Notes: a model not told the origin generated them from the sequence alone. Shown: positions 26,264 to 34,636, counted from the first letter of the stretch. The stretch is DNA of 64,000 nt from Sporomusa malonica (GCF_900176355.1 NZ_FWXI01000022.1:1-64000), one strand, 5' to 3'. Translations and numbers: made by a program.

Positions 26264-26283
26264 CCCAGCTGCAAGCAGCTGGG
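26264..26283 (-). terminator. Terminator of the ppi-CoA-binding-trxA unit
   Basis: CCCAGCTG-CAAG-CAGCTGGG followed on the minus strand by GTTTTTATTT. It lies about 140 bases past the trxA stop, beyond the compound hairpin. Confidence 0.85.
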
Positions 26284-26291
26284 AATAAGTA

Positions 26292-26416
26292 TTTATCCGA
26301 TGACTAACCCGCTCTAAGACTCCATCTTCTACAAGTGGGAGTTTAAGAGCGGCTAAGTCCCTGGATAAGGGCGACTTAGCTTCAGGTGGGGTTAAAACCC
26401 CATCTGAAGCTAAGTC
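26292..26416 (-). repeat. Compound hairpin element in the trxA 3' region
   Basis: Two long stems side by side. Stem A pairs TTATCC (26293-26298) with GGATAA (26363-26368), CCGCTCT (26309-26315) with AGAGCGG (26346-26352) and ACTCC with GGAGT (26319-26323, 26338-26342). Stem B pairs the 13-base arms GACTTAGCTTCAG (26373-26385) and CTGAAGCTAAGTC (26404-26416), continued by TGGGG/CCCCA. CTAAGTC also occurs at 26353-26359, so the stems could switch partners. The look resembles the folded right ends of IS200/IS605 (TnpB) elements, but no transposase is present; that link is inference. Confidence 0.7.
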
Positions 26417-26420
26417 TACT

Positions 26421-26744
26421 TTATATGAACTTTTCAACTTTGGTGACAATATTAGCTTTGGGTATATAACCTGTCATCTTTTCCACTTGCTCACCGTTTT
26501 TGAAGATAACCATCGTAGGCAAACTCATAACACCGTATTTCTGCGCCAGTGAACGGCTTTCGTCCACATTGACTTTTGCAACCTTGATTTGGTCACTCAT
26601 TTCTTCTGCCAGTTCATCCATGACTGGCGCCAACCGAGTGCAGTAACCACACCACGGAGCCCAAAAGTCTACAAGTACCGGCTTAGCGGAGTCAAGCACT
26701 TCCTCCTGGAAATTGTTTTCATTAGCATTGACTACATTTGCCAT
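26421..26744 (-). CDS. trxA: Thioredoxin
   Basis: Cytosolic dithiol-disulphide oxidoreductase. The 107 residues cover a complete thioredoxin fold: VLVDFWAPWCGYC at the active site, the family's KVNVDE strand, and the cis-proline loop SLPTMVIFKNG. The active site is WCGYC instead of the usual WCGPC; the Pro-to-Tyr change is expected to shift redox potential and partner choice. ATG at 26744 has AAGGGGGA before it. It is the last gene of a unit that begins with a cyclophilin and a CoA-binding protein. Confidence 0.95.
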   Translation of the reverse strand: MANVVNANENNFQEEVLDSAKPVLVDFWAPWCGYCTRLAPVMDELAEEMSDQIKVAKVNVDESRSLAQKYGVMSLPTMVIFKNGEQVEKMTGYIPKANIVTKVEKFI

Positions 26745-26785
26745 CAGACAGTCCCCCTTTTAATTAAACTAAAACGCGGATTATC

Positions 26786-27175
26786 CTACTTGTGGTTGCG
26801 AAGCTCAACCAATACACAATTTTGATCAACCACATTAAGATCAAAATTTCTGGCCAATTGTACTACGCTGGCAGCATTAGCACCAGGCTGCAGCCAAACG
26901 TTCTTAATGCCAAGCTCAGAGCAATTGCTCATGATTTGCTCGCCAACTTTCGCCGGTACTACTACATTTACAACATCAGGCACAATCGGCAAATCCTTAA
27001 GCGCGGGGTAACACTTATCGCCAAGGATCTCATTTATTCCAGGGTTCACCGGATACACATTATAGCCAGCTTCTTTAAGTGCTTTAAAAATCTTATAGCC
27101 AAATTTTTCAGTGTTGTCGGTAGCTCCTACAACAGCCCAGCTTTTCGTTTGGAGCATTGCTTCAACATGATTCAT
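26786..27175 (-). CDS. CoA-binding domain protein
   Basis: Single-domain Rossmann-like protein of the CoA_binding_2 (YccU-like) family, 129 residues. It shows the start SWAVVGATDNTEKFGYKI, the middle YPVNPG, VVNVVVPA and the C-terminal WLQPGA and VVDQNCVLVE; the conserved cysteine in QNC is present. The family binds CoA or similar nucleotides, but no defined reaction is known. It lies between the cyclophilin (42 bases upstream) and trxA (41 bases downstream), which hints at a link to thiol or protein-folding stress, though that is context only. Confidence 0.88.
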   Translation of the reverse strand: MNHVEAMLQTKSWAVVGATDNTEKFGYKIFKALKEAGYNVYPVNPGINEILGDKCYPALKDLPIVPDVVNVVVPAKVGEQIMSNCSELGIKNVWLQPGANAASVVQLARNFDLNVVDQNCVLVELRNHK

Positions 27176-27217
27176 AGAGAGACCCCCTTACGTCATTTTA
27201 CGACGTTACCTGTAAAA

Positions 27218-27649
27218 TCATTCCTCAACAACAGTCACTTTATTCATTATGTCGCCTTGATTAATTTGGTCAACTACGTCCAAACCTTCAATGACCTTGC
27301 CAAACACAGTATGTACGCCATCCAAATGCGGCTGGGGCTCATACACAATAAAGAACTGGCTACCGCCGGTATTGGGGCCTCGATGGGCCATAGACAGCGA
27401 TCCCCGCTCATGCTTGTTGGGGTTACCTTTAGTCTCGCAAGGAATAGTGTATCCTGGGCCACCAGCACCAGTACCATTCGGACAACCACCTTGCGCAACA
27501 AAACCTTTAATTACTCTGTGAAACTGTAAGCCGTCATAAAAACCGTCATTAATCAATTTTTCAAAATTAGCGACCGTCTTAGGTGCGTCCTTTTCAAATA
27601 ATTCAATGGTAACTTTACCTTTATTCATCTCGATAATTGCTTTTTTCAA
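27218..27649 (-). CDS. Peptidyl-prolyl cis-trans isomerase, cyclophilin type
   Basis: Cytosolic cyclophilin of 143 residues that speeds proline isomerisation in folding proteins. Catalytic features: the [13 protein letters not shown] strand with the active-site Arg, [25 protein letters not shown] and [12 protein letters not shown]. No signal peptide is seen. The start is TTG at 27649 with GAGGGA six bases before it. A promoter (27682-27711) lies directly upstream, so this gene opens the three-gene unit ending in trxA. Confidence 0.95.
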   Translation of the reverse strand: MKKAIIEMNKGKVTIELFEKDAPKTVANFEKLINDGFYDGLQFHRVIKGFVAQGGCPNGTGAGGPGYTIPCETKGNPNKHERGSLSMAHRGPNTGGSQFFIVYEPQPHLDGVHTVFGKVIEGLDVVDQINQGDIMNKVTVVEE

Positions 27650-27681
27650 AGTTTATCCCTCACTTAAGTAGAATTATTTTT

Positions 27682-27711
27682 ATTATAGCACAGCTAGACA
27701 TACTTTGGCAA
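27682..27711 (-). promoter_or_regulatory. Promoter of the cyclophilin-CoA-binding-trxA unit
   Basis: TTGCCA (27706-27711), 18-base spacer, TATAAT (27682-27687), with TGC just before the -10. It lies between the terminator of the 6S-like RNA and the TTG start of the cyclophilin. Confidence 0.75.
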
Positions 27712-27747
27712 AATTGGAAGTTGACTTACAGAAAAAAATCAAAAAAA

Positions 27748-27775
27748 ACACCCCTTCTATACCGAGAAAGAGTAT
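27748..27775 (-). terminator. Terminator of the 6S-like RNA
   Basis: On the minus strand an 11-pair stem, with several G-T pairs, built from ATACTCTTTCT and AGAAGGGGTGT around CGGTAT, followed by eight T. Confidence 0.8.
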
Positions 27776-27789
27776 TCTGGAAATCAGTA

Positions 27790-27967
27790 TGTAAGCCCAA
27801 CGTACCGTTCTCTCGTATGTTCAATACCCGCTTCTCGCAGGTGGGCGTTTTTGTATTTATGCTTTTGCCGTCCACTCTTAGGAGGCTTGGCAGCTGCATA
27901 ACATCAAACTCCCCAGGTAAATGAGTCGGTTGAACATATAAGAGGTTACGGGCACCTCAGGCAATAG
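27790..27967 (-). ncRNA. ssrS: 6S-like RNA
   Basis: Non-coding stretch of about 180 bases between a clear promoter (27986-28014) and a clear terminator (27748-27775). The ends pair in a long, interrupted closing stem: GCCTGA-g-GTGCC-c-GT (from 27962 downward) with AC-GGTAC-g-TTGGGC (ending at 27795). Further in, CTC-tta-TATGTTCAA pairs with TTGAACATA-cga-GAG. A long rod with internal loops and an open centre, of this length, is the shape of 6S RNA, which binds the housekeeping RNA polymerase holoenzyme in stationary phase; the start CCTGAGGTG also fits. The predicted primary transcript begins near 27981 with an extra short hairpin that may be trimmed off. Identification rests on structure, not on an alignment. 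Confidence 0.72.
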
Positions 27968-27985
27968 TGTCTCTCGACACTATGT

Positions 27986-28014
27986 ATCTTATCATGCCAG
28001 TGCCGTTAGCTCAA
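27986..28014 (-). promoter_or_regulatory. Promoter of the 6S-like RNA
   Basis: TTGAGC (28009-28014), 17-base spacer, TAAGAT (27986-27991). The expected start is near 27979-27981. Confidence 0.7.
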
Positions 28015-28021
28015 GGGTGAA

Positions 28022-28053
28022 AATCAGTCAAAAATTGGGGTTCCTGACTGATT
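28022..28053 (-). terminator. Probable terminator of the cobamide operon
   Basis: Arms AATCAGTCA (28022-28030) and TGACTGATT (28045-28053), 14-base loop, short TTTT tail on the minus strand. It is the only good hairpin between cobC and the 6S promoter. The 140 bases from 28054 to 28190 hold nothing else that I recognise. Confidence 0.5.
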
Positions 28054-28190
28054 AATCAAACTCACCTTGAAAACGCCATTTCGGCCTTAACCGCACACGA
28101 CTGTTACTTGTTTGACTTTCATAATTTATTAGTATTTGACTTTTATAAACGGCGAGCCGGCTACAGTGAAACTGAGCTGATGTATAGGCT

Positions 28191-28799
28191 TTATTCTTTT
28201 AAATGGCGGGAACAGTTTATTAAACTAAGCGTCGGACGGCCATCATAATAATCTATTATATTTACTGCGGTGTTATCTTGTTTGATACTCCACACATGAT
28301 TCAGATGAATATCAAGCATGGCACATAAAATTGTGCCAATGGTGCCACCATGAGCCACTACTATTACCGTTTGTTCCGGATGAGCGTCCACAATCTTTTT
28401 AATAGCGGCATAGGCCCGCTCTTTTAGTTGATGGAAGGTCTCACCACCAGGAATTTCAAGTTCATCCGGAGTTGTCCACAACTTGCCTAATAGCCCTGGC
28501 CAACGGTCGGAAATCTGTTCGTAAGTAAGACCTTCCCAGTCACCAAACTTTATCTCCCGCAGTTCAGGAACAAGGTTTACCTTCAAACCATGTTTAGCCG
28601 CAATGCATTCAGCAGTCTTAAAAGCGCGGGATAAATCACTGGCATAAACGGCATCAATGGTTTCTTCAGATAAACGCGCTGCTACTGCCTCAGCCTGCCT
28701 CAGCCCTTTATCATTTAATGCAATATCACTGTGCCCCTGATATTTCCGCTCCAAATTCCACAGTGTCTGACCGTGGCGCACTACTATAAGTCTTGTCAT
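28191..28799 (-). CDS. cobC: Alpha-ribazole phosphatase (histidine phosphatase family)
   Basis: Removes the phosphate from alpha-ribazole 5'-phosphate or the last cobamide phosphate intermediate. Phosphoglycerate-mutase fold of 202 residues with the catalytic RHGQTLWN at residues 8-15, LREIKFGDWEG, PGGETF and the second histidine in VVAHGGTI. This motif set is shared with other small histidine phosphatases, so the name rests on its place as last gene of the cobamide operon, five bases after cobD. Confidence 0.85.
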   Translation of the reverse strand: MTRLIVVRHGQTLWNLERKYQGHSDIALNDKGLRQAEAVAARLSEETIDAVYASDLSRAFKTAECIAAKHGLKVNLVPELREIKFGDWEGLTYEQISDRWPGLLGKLWTTPDELEIPGGETFHQLKERAYAAIKKIVDAHPEQTVIVVAHGGTIGTILCAMLDIHLNHVWSIKQDNTAVNIIDYYDGRPTLSLINCSRHLKE

Positions 28800-28803
28800 G
28801 TAT

Positions 28804-29904
28804 TCACCCCAGCATCTGCTCTAAGCGTTCGAGCAAAACTTTATTTTGTTCATTGCGTTTAACAGCCACCCGTACATAATAAGGAGATAATCCCGGATAA
28901 TTGCTGCAATCACGGATGAGAATACCCTCCTCAGCCATCGCCTGCCGTAGTTCAGAGGCCGAATGGCAGCTTTGGCTTATATCAACCAATATGTAGTTAA
29001 CAGATGGAAAGAATGGCTTTAACCCCGGCAGAACTTTTAGACCTGCGTATAGTATGTCTTTCTCGCCATTCACGACTTGTCGGCTTTTATTCTGATAGTC
29101 GTTGTCAGCCAAAGCTGCTACCCCAGCAGCTTGAGCTAATAAATTAACATTCCATGGATCTTTGGCTGCATGGAGCTTGGCTGATAAATGCGGTTGAGTA
29201 AGGGCAAAGCCCAGCCTAAGACCAGGAATGGCGTAAAACTTAGTAAGCGAATGTAGTATGACTAGATTATCATACTGTTTAAGCAGCGGCCGGCAAGTAT
29301 ATTCCTTGTCACCGATAATAAAGTCCATGAATGACTCATCGACAACTACTATTATTCCCGCCTGACTGGCAGCCAATAGCAGCCGTTCAAGCTGGCTGAC
29401 TGTTAACATCGTACCGGTAGGATTATTGGGGTTGCCGATAAACACCATATCTACCCCGCTTAAATGGCTGCACAGTGCACTTATATCAATGTTATAACCA
29501 TTGTCCGGCGATAAATATGCATATTCAATTTCGGCGCCAGCCGCCCTAGCTGCCCGCTCATATTCACTAAAAGTAGGAGCCGGAATAAGTACCCGCTTGG
29601 GCCTTACGGTGTGCGCTAGTACATAGAGCAGTTCGACAGCACCATTACCGGCAGTAATATGCTCAACGTCAACATGGTAATAGCTACTTATTGCAGCTTT
29701 AAGCAAAGTTGCCTCAACATCGGGATAATGAACTACCTGGCTGATAGACTGGGTTATAGCTTCCCGTACACTGTTAGCTAGACCAAGCGGATTAATGTTA
29801 GCACTATAGTCAAGAACGCCTGACACCTTGCTGCCGCGCTCTCGTGCCCAAGCGTGCACATTACCACCATGAACAAAGCTACCTGCCTGCTTATCCGCAC
29901 TCAC
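28804..29904 (-). CDS. cobD: Threonine-phosphate decarboxylase
   Basis: PLP enzyme that decarboxylates L-threonine O-3-phosphate to (R)-1-amino-2-propanol phosphate, the linker of the nucleotide loop. Aminotransferase fold type I: HGGNVHAWA near the N-terminus, DYSANINPLG, GNPNNPTG, VVDESFMDF and the PLP lysine in LTKFYAIPGLRLG. The frame opens at two ATG codons (29913, 29910) that sit too close to the AGGAG site; GTG at 29904, nine bases after it, fits better. It overlaps the end of pduX, its substrate supplier. Confidence 0.93.
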   Translation of the reverse strand: MSADKQAGSFVHGGNVHAWARERGSKVSGVLDYSANINPLGLANSVREAITQSISQVVHYPDVEATLLKAAISSYYHVDVEHITAGNGAVELLYVLAHTVRPKRVLIPAPTFSEYERAARAAGAEIEYAYLSPDNGYNIDISALCSHLSGVDMVFIGNPNNPTGTMLTVSQLERLLLAASQAGIIVVVDESFMDFIIGDKEYTCRPLLKQYDNLVILHSLTKFYAIPGLRLGFALTQPHLSAKLHAAKDPWNVNLLAQAAGVAALADNDYQNKSRQVVNGEKDILYAGLKVLPGLKPFFPSVNYILVDISQSCHSASELRQAMAEEGILIRDCSNYPGLSPYYVRVAVKRNEQNKVLLERLEQMLG

Positions 29905-30775
29905 TGCCATCATCTCCTGTTATTATAAGTCCGCCGGCAATCAGCTGGATAGTCTTTAAATAGGCAACCTCTGGACAGGCTCGGCATATCTCCTTGATAC
30001 AAGCTTCGTGGCCGCTCATAGCGTCAGCGCTGAACATAACACCTAGCACCGTGCCGCTATGAGCGGCGCAGACACCTACAGCACCAAAATCCCGGCTAAT
30101 GTTTATCGCCGTATCAAGACAAGGTTTATATAATATTGCCTGATTAGCGAGAGCGCTCATCGTGGCTCCCTGTCCAATAAGTCGTGCATCACCGATTTCC
30201 AGGCCTTTTGCCACCAGTTCAACGGCTTGAATAATCTGCAGCTCTTTTGCTTGATTTAAACTGGCTAAATCTTGACGATCATTAAAAGCCAGCGTGTCTA
30301 CCTCCCCGCCAGCATCAAAAACCGCAATATTGATTGGCGGAGGAGTGCCTAACGTGCGGCGGATTTTCCCCTGCACATGATCAAACATAATGATTCCTGG
30401 ATAAAAAATACCGTCAGTCGGTTCGATTGCTAAAGCAATATCGGCAATTTCATCACAGGAAAGACGTCTACCAGTTACCGCGAGCGACGCCGCCTGACAG
30501 GCGGCACTTATATCGGCGCTGCTGGAAGCCATGCCTTTTCCTACTGGCAAATCAGACTCTACAACTAAACCAAAATCTCCTGCGGCATATAGATATTTTA
30601 ATGTCTTATCTACAGCCGCGGCTGCCTTGGGCTCAGCGCTTGTCATACTGCCGCCTGGAACTACCGTAACTTCTGAATACCAATCTACCGGACAGGTAAT
30701 TAAAAAGTTAACCCCATTTATTGTGCCCTGTACTAGTTCACCACATGAGCCAGGTGCTCTAACTTTAATTGTCAT
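29891..30775 (-). CDS. pduX: L-threonine kinase (PduX-like GHMP kinase)
   Basis: Makes L-threonine O-3-phosphate, the substrate of CobD, for the aminopropanol side chain. GHMP-kinase fold of 294 residues: N-terminal PGSCGELVQGTI, the ATP loop LPVGKGMASSSADI and a C-terminal glycine-rich stretch CAAHSGTVLGV. The PGSCGE start is typical of PduX. It is followed directly by cobD with overlap, which makes the assignment secure. No propanediol-utilisation genes are nearby, so here its role is cobamide synthesis only. Confidence 0.93.
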   Translation of the reverse strand: MTIKVRAPGSCGELVQGTINGVNFLITCPVDWYSEVTVVPGGSMTSAEPKAAAAVDKTLKYLYAAGDFGLVVESDLPVGKGMASSSADISAACQAASLAVTGRRLSCDEIADIALAIEPTDGIFYPGIIMFDHVQGKIRRTLGTPPPINIAVFDAGGEVDTLAFNDRQDLASLNQAKELQIIQAVELVAKGLEIGDARLIGQGATMSALANQAILYKPCLDTAINISRDFGAVGVCAAHSGTVLGVMFSADAMSGHEACIKEICRACPEVAYLKTIQLIAGGLIITGDDGSECG

Positions 30776-30813
30776 AGCAAAGTCTGCCTTTCAGTGATCG
30801 AATCTTATTTCTT

Positions 30814-31539
30814 TTAAATGACAAATACGAGCAAAGCCACTAACTCGGTCAGCTCGGTAATAGCGCCATAGGTATCGCCTGTTAATCCTCCCAAAACATT
30901 AGCAAAATAACGGGCTGACAGCACTCCGGCCAGAACAGCTCCACTGGCGCTGATTGAGGCTTGAAAGCCAAACGGAACAACAACTGCAAGAGCAATAGCA
31001 AGAGCAAGCATTAAAGTAGTACGGTCAGCATACTGGGCGAAAGCTTTTCCCATACCATCAGGCCGTGCATAAGGAAAAGAGGCAATACTGATAACCATCG
31101 CCACACGTCCTGCAACTGGCATAATAATTAGAGCGGTAGTCAGCATAGTTGGCGTCATATCAACAATAAGCGAATATTTTAGTAGCAACAAGAGGCCAAA
31201 AGCCACGACACCATTCGCCCCGACCCGGCTGTCTTTCATTATTTCCAGCATGCGCTCCCGGGAGCGGCCAGAGAATACGCCATCAGCAGTATCCATAAAA
31301 CCATCGCAATGTAGTCCGCCAGTAAGTACAATCTCGGCTAAAATAATAACAGCTGCCAGCACATGTAGCGGCAAAAACTGGCTCAAAATATAATTAAGTC
31401 CAGCCAGTATCACACCGATAATGGCACCAATCAGCGTAAAGTACTTTACGCTGCGGCCAAAACTGTCAGGCGACCAGTCTGTCTGCTCTACCACTCGGAT
31501 GCGGGTAAGAAACTGTAATCCGGTAAAAAAATCTTTCAA
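30814..31539 (-). CDS. cobS: Adenosylcobinamide-GDP ribazoletransferase (cobalamin synthase)
   Basis: Integral membrane enzyme that joins adenosylcobinamide-GDP to alpha-ribazole (or its phosphate). It has 241 residues with several membrane segments; the family motif LTGGLHCDGFMDTADGVFSGRSRERMLEIMKDSR-type region (written here in parts: GGLHCDGF, DTADGVF, MKDSRVGANG) and the C-terminal GLTGDTYGAITEL are intact. Lies between cbiB and pduX in the operon. Confidence 0.96.
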   Translation of the reverse strand: MKDFFTGLQFLTRIRVVEQTDWSPDSFGRSVKYFTLIGAIIGVILAGLNYILSQFLPLHVLAAVIILAEIVLTGGLHCDGFMDTADGVFSGRSRERMLEIMKDSRVGANGVVAFGLLLLLKYSLIVDMTPTMLTTALIIMPVAGRVAMVISIASFPYARPDGMGKAFAQYADRTTLMLALAIALAVVVPFGFQASISASGAVLAGVLSARYFANVLGGLTGDTYGAITELTELVALLVFVI

Positions 31540-31571
31540 GCTTTAATTCCTCCACGTTGAACTACACAAAA

Positions 31572-32522
31572 CTAGTTGAGTAACCACTTTACAGCAAATG
31601 CCCCTGCAATAAACAGCGTGGTCACTAAATACATGATTTGAATAGTTTGTTCAATATGTACAGGCCGGAGTTCATTCTTAGCCTCACCCATATAAGCCCG
31701 CAAGGAAGCTACCCCGCCATAATAGTTTAGGCCACCCAGCCTAACCCCGAGCGCTCCGGCCACCCCAGCCTCAGAAAAACCGCTGTTGGGGCTGGGGTGT
31801 TTGGCTGCATCACGCCTGATAACAGTAAAAGCACCGCCAGCGTTATGCCTCAAGAGTGCTGCAGCGATGATAATCAGAAAACCTGTAATCCTTGCTGGAA
31901 TGTAGTTGAACATATCATCAACCCGGGCTGCTACCATGCCAAAATCCCGGTATTTTTCGTTTTTGTAGCCCACCATTGAATCCATGGTATTCACTGCCCG
32001 GTAAAGACAGGCCAATGGTACACCGCCAATGACAGCATAAAACAGCGGTGATATGATGCCATCCACAATGTTCTCAGCCACTGTCTCTACCGTAGCCCGC
32101 GTGACCCCAGCGGTATCAAGATTAGCGGTATCACGTCCGACAATCCAGCCCACCTTATACCGGGCCTGTTCCATATTTCCAGTATTTAAATAGCCGGCAA
32201 TCTCCCGCCCAGCTTCAGCCAAACTTCGAGGCGATATGGTAAAAGCCAGCAGTACTGCACCGCCAATATAAACAGCCCAGAGATGAATAGAGCCTAAAGC
32301 GGCCATAGCCAACCATGAAACCCCATATACTGTTGCGAGCACGACAGTAACAAGCAATGCACCAGCTAAATTTTTATATACAGACGAATGATTGACATTC
32401 AAAAGTCGCCGCTCCAACCAGGCAATAAAATTACCCATAATAACTACTGGATGGAGTGATGAGCGCGGGTCACCAACAATGCGATCAAGGATGACTGCGC
32501 CTAATGCTAAATACTCTTCCAT
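31572..32522 (-). CDS. cbiB: Adenosylcobinamide-phosphate synthase CbiB
   Basis: Membrane enzyme that attaches aminopropanol phosphate to adenosylcobyric acid. About five membrane segments in 316 residues. Family signatures: DRIVGDPRSSLHPVVIMG at the N-terminus, VGWIVGRDTANLD, AENIVDGIISPLFYA, and NTMDSMVGYKNEKYRDFG, KHPSPNSGFSEAGVAGALG in the C-terminal half. (CobD is an older name for this enzyme in other genomes; I use CbiB to avoid confusion with the decarboxylase.) Two bases separate it from cbiP. Confidence 0.96.
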   Translation of the reverse strand: MEEYLALGAVILDRIVGDPRSSLHPVVIMGNFIAWLERRLLNVNHSSVYKNLAGALLVTVVLATVYGVSWLAMAALGSIHLWAVYIGGAVLLAFTISPRSLAEAGREIAGYLNTGNMEQARYKVGWIVGRDTANLDTAGVTRATVETVAENIVDGIISPLFYAVIGGVPLACLYRAVNTMDSMVGYKNEKYRDFGMVAARVDDMFNYIPARITGFLIIIAAALLRHNAGGAFTVIRRDAAKHPSPNSGFSEAGVAGALGVRLGGLNYYGGVASLRAYMGEAKNELRPVHIEQTIQIMYLVTTLFIAGAFAVKWLLN

Positions 32523-32524
32523 AT

Positions 32525-34057
32525 CTACCTACCATTAGTTTCATTAATGATACGATAGACTAAGTCCATATTCATACTCTGTCGGACAACGTCAGCCAAT
32601 CGGTCATAAGCAGCATCTTTACGCGCCTGCGTATCTTGAACAATACCTAGAGGCGACAAGCCTTTGCGTATGCGCAGCGCATCAAGCACGGCCCGGCGAT
32701 AAGCATCATTGTCAAAAATTCCATGCATATACGTGCCCATAACCAACCCATCTGCCGAAACAGCGCCGTCAGTCATCTGTACCTGTTCGCCCGAACGGGT
32801 GGTAATGGTAAAGGCAGGGTCAAAAGGAGTCAGGAATTGGGTACGGCCCATATGAATTTCATAGCCGGTTAGATTATCTCCACTGTAATTAATCCCCAAA
32901 AATTTATGGTTGTCAGCCGTAGCCTTGACTTGATGGGTTACTTTATCGGCTTCAAAAATAGTGATACTATCAATAAGACCTAATCCCATCACTTTATCAA
33001 GGTCTGACTCAGTATGGTCAGGGTCTTGAACCTCCCGCCCCAGCATCTGGTAACCACCACAGATGCCGACAACCGGCGTACCACTCTTTACTAACTTAAT
33101 AAGTTCCTTCTCATATCCATTGTGGCGAAGGTATAACAAATCTTCTGTCGTATTCTTGCTACCTGGCAGAATAATAAGGTCAGGTTTGCCAATGGTTTCC
33201 CCTTGGCGCACATATCTGACCTGAACGTCACTTTCGTTCGCTAAGGCGTCAAAATCTGTAAAATTGGATATTTTCGGGAGACGTAATACGGCAATATCAA
33301 GTTCTCCCGTTTTATTTGACTGCTGTTTATCTTCCAGCGATACCGAATCCTCGTCATCTATACCCAACCGGTCAAGATGCGGAATAACGCCAAGCACCGG
33401 CTTACCTGTCTTGGTTTCAAGGAAATCAAGCGCAGGTTTCAGCAAATTAATATCGCCCCGGAATTTATTAATAATAATGCCTTTAACCAAATCCCGCTCA
33501 TCCGGCTCTAACAGTTCCAGCGTGCCGACAACTGATGCCAGCGCACCGCCTCTGTCAATATCAGCAATTAGGAGCACAGGTGCCGGAGCTAGTTTGGCAA
33601 TACGCATATTGACAATATCGTTATCTTTGAGATTAACTTCAGCAGGACTCCCAGCCCCTTCGATTACAATAACATCAAAGTCATTATGCAGCTTCTGCAG
33701 GCATTCGGTTACTACCCCCAGTGCCGTAAGGCTGTATCCGGAATGATATTCTTTTGCTGACATATTGCCAACAGGTTTACCCATAACAATAACCTGGGAG
33801 CAAGAATTACCGGTAGGTTTCAATAATACTGGGTTCATTTCAACGGTTGGCTCCAGTCCGGCAGCCTCGGCTTGAGCCACCTGAGCTCTGCCCATTTCAC
33901 CGCCGTCTTTGGTCACATAGGAGTTAAGTGCCATATTTTGGGATTTAAACGGTGTTACCTTCTGACCGTCCTGTTTAAAAATACGGCATAACGCCGTAGT
34001 TAAAATGCTCTTGCCAACATGGGAGCTTGTTCCCTGCAGCATAATTGCTTTAGCCAT
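32525..34057 (-). CDS. cbiP: Cobyric acid synthase
   Basis: Glutamine-dependent amidotransferase that makes four amides on adenosylcobyrinic a,c-diamide. N-terminal synthetase domain with LQGTSSHVGKS (P-loop-like) and SQNMALNSYVT; C-terminal triad glutaminase domain with the nucleophile in VVGICGGYQMLG and the catalytic His in GTYMHGIFD. The reading frame opens at 34066, but GGGGGAGG directly abuts that codon; ATG at 34057 (510 residues) has nine bases of spacing and overlaps the end of cobU by 8 bases. Confidence 0.96.
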   Translation of the reverse strand: MAKAIMLQGTSSHVGKSILTTALCRIFKQDGQKVTPFKSQNMALNSYVTKDGGEMGRAQVAQAEAAGLEPTVEMNPVLLKPTGNSCSQVIVMGKPVGNMSAKEYHSGYSLTALGVVTECLQKLHNDFDVIVIEGAGSPAEVNLKDNDIVNMRIAKLAPAPVLLIADIDRGGALASVVGTLELLEPDERDLVKGIIINKFRGDINLLKPALDFLETKTGKPVLGVIPHLDRLGIDDEDSVSLEDKQQSNKTGELDIAVLRLPKISNFTDFDALANESDVQVRYVRQGETIGKPDLIILPGSKNTTEDLLYLRHNGYEKELIKLVKSGTPVVGICGGYQMLGREVQDPDHTESDLDKVMGLGLIDSITIFEADKVTHQVKATADNHKFLGINYSGDNLTGYEIHMGRTQFLTPFDPAFTITTRSGEQVQMTDGAVSADGLVMGTYMHGIFDNDAYRRAVLDALRIRKGLSPLGIVQDTQARKDAAYDRLADVVRQSMNMDLVYRIINETNGR

Positions 34058-34631
34058 TAAACTCATCCTCCCCCAGACTAACAGCTAGTTTTTTAAGTTC
34101 AACAGCCAGACCACTGACTACCAGATATACCTCGTCAGCATGTTGTGCAACCTTTTGATTCACAAGTCCGGCTACATCGCGGTATTCGCGGGCCAGCGCG
34201 TTATCAGGCACAATACCTAAGCCGACTTCATTAGTAACAAAAATCACATCTGATTGTTCCTGCTTGGCGCTAGCTAGCAGTTTATCAATGGCACCAAGCA
34301 CAGCCAGACGACGTTCCTCACGGTCACCAGGAGCATCAGGCGCTAGGAGCAGATTGCTGGTATATAGTGTCAGGCAATCAAACAGCACGGCATCTGAGCT
34401 CTGAACAGCGTCTGCCATGGCTTTTTCAGCCTGGTACGGCGCTTCAAAAGTCGGCCAACTAGCTGGGCGGCGGCTTTGATGAATATTCACCCGTTCTTTC
34501 ATTTCATCATCATAGATTTGGGCAGTAGCAATATATGCTACCTTACGGGCGCCTTGGGCGGCATATCTTTCGGCAAACGTGCTTTTGCCGCTGCGTGCAC
34601 CACCGGTAACCAAAACAATTTTACCTGCCAT
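34050..34631 (-). CDS. cobU: Adenosylcobinamide kinase / adenosylcobinamide-phosphate guanylyltransferase
   Basis: Bifunctional enzyme that activates adenosylcobinamide with GTP for loop assembly. P-loop TGGARSGKSTFAE at the N-terminus, IATAQIYDDEM, RRPASWPTFEAP with the family's guanylylation-site region, DCLTLYTSNLL and VTNEVGLGIVP. It has 193 residues, the usual length. It sits between cbiA (5 bases upstream) and cbiP (overlapping). Confidence 0.96.
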   Translation of the reverse strand: MAGKIVLVTGGARSGKSTFAERYAAQGARKVAYIATAQIYDDEMKERVNIHQSRRPASWPTFEAPYQAEKAMADAVQSSDAVLFDCLTLYTSNLLLAPDAPGDREERRLAVLGAIDKLLASAKQEQSDVIFVTNEVGLGIVPDNALAREYRDVAGLVNQKVAQHADEVYLVVSGLAVELKKLAVSLGEDEFNG

Positions 34632-34636
34632 ATTGT

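Noticed and set aside
26252-26449. Short minus-strand open frame across the compound hairpin
   Set aside because: It runs through the two long stems and the terminator and overlaps trxA; the inverted repeats explain the sequence better than coding does.
26792-27529. Plus-strand open frame of 245 codons opposite the cyclophilin and CoA-binding genes
   Set aside because: It is antisense to two well-recognised genes, has no ribosome-binding site or domain, and its composition is that of a shadow frame.
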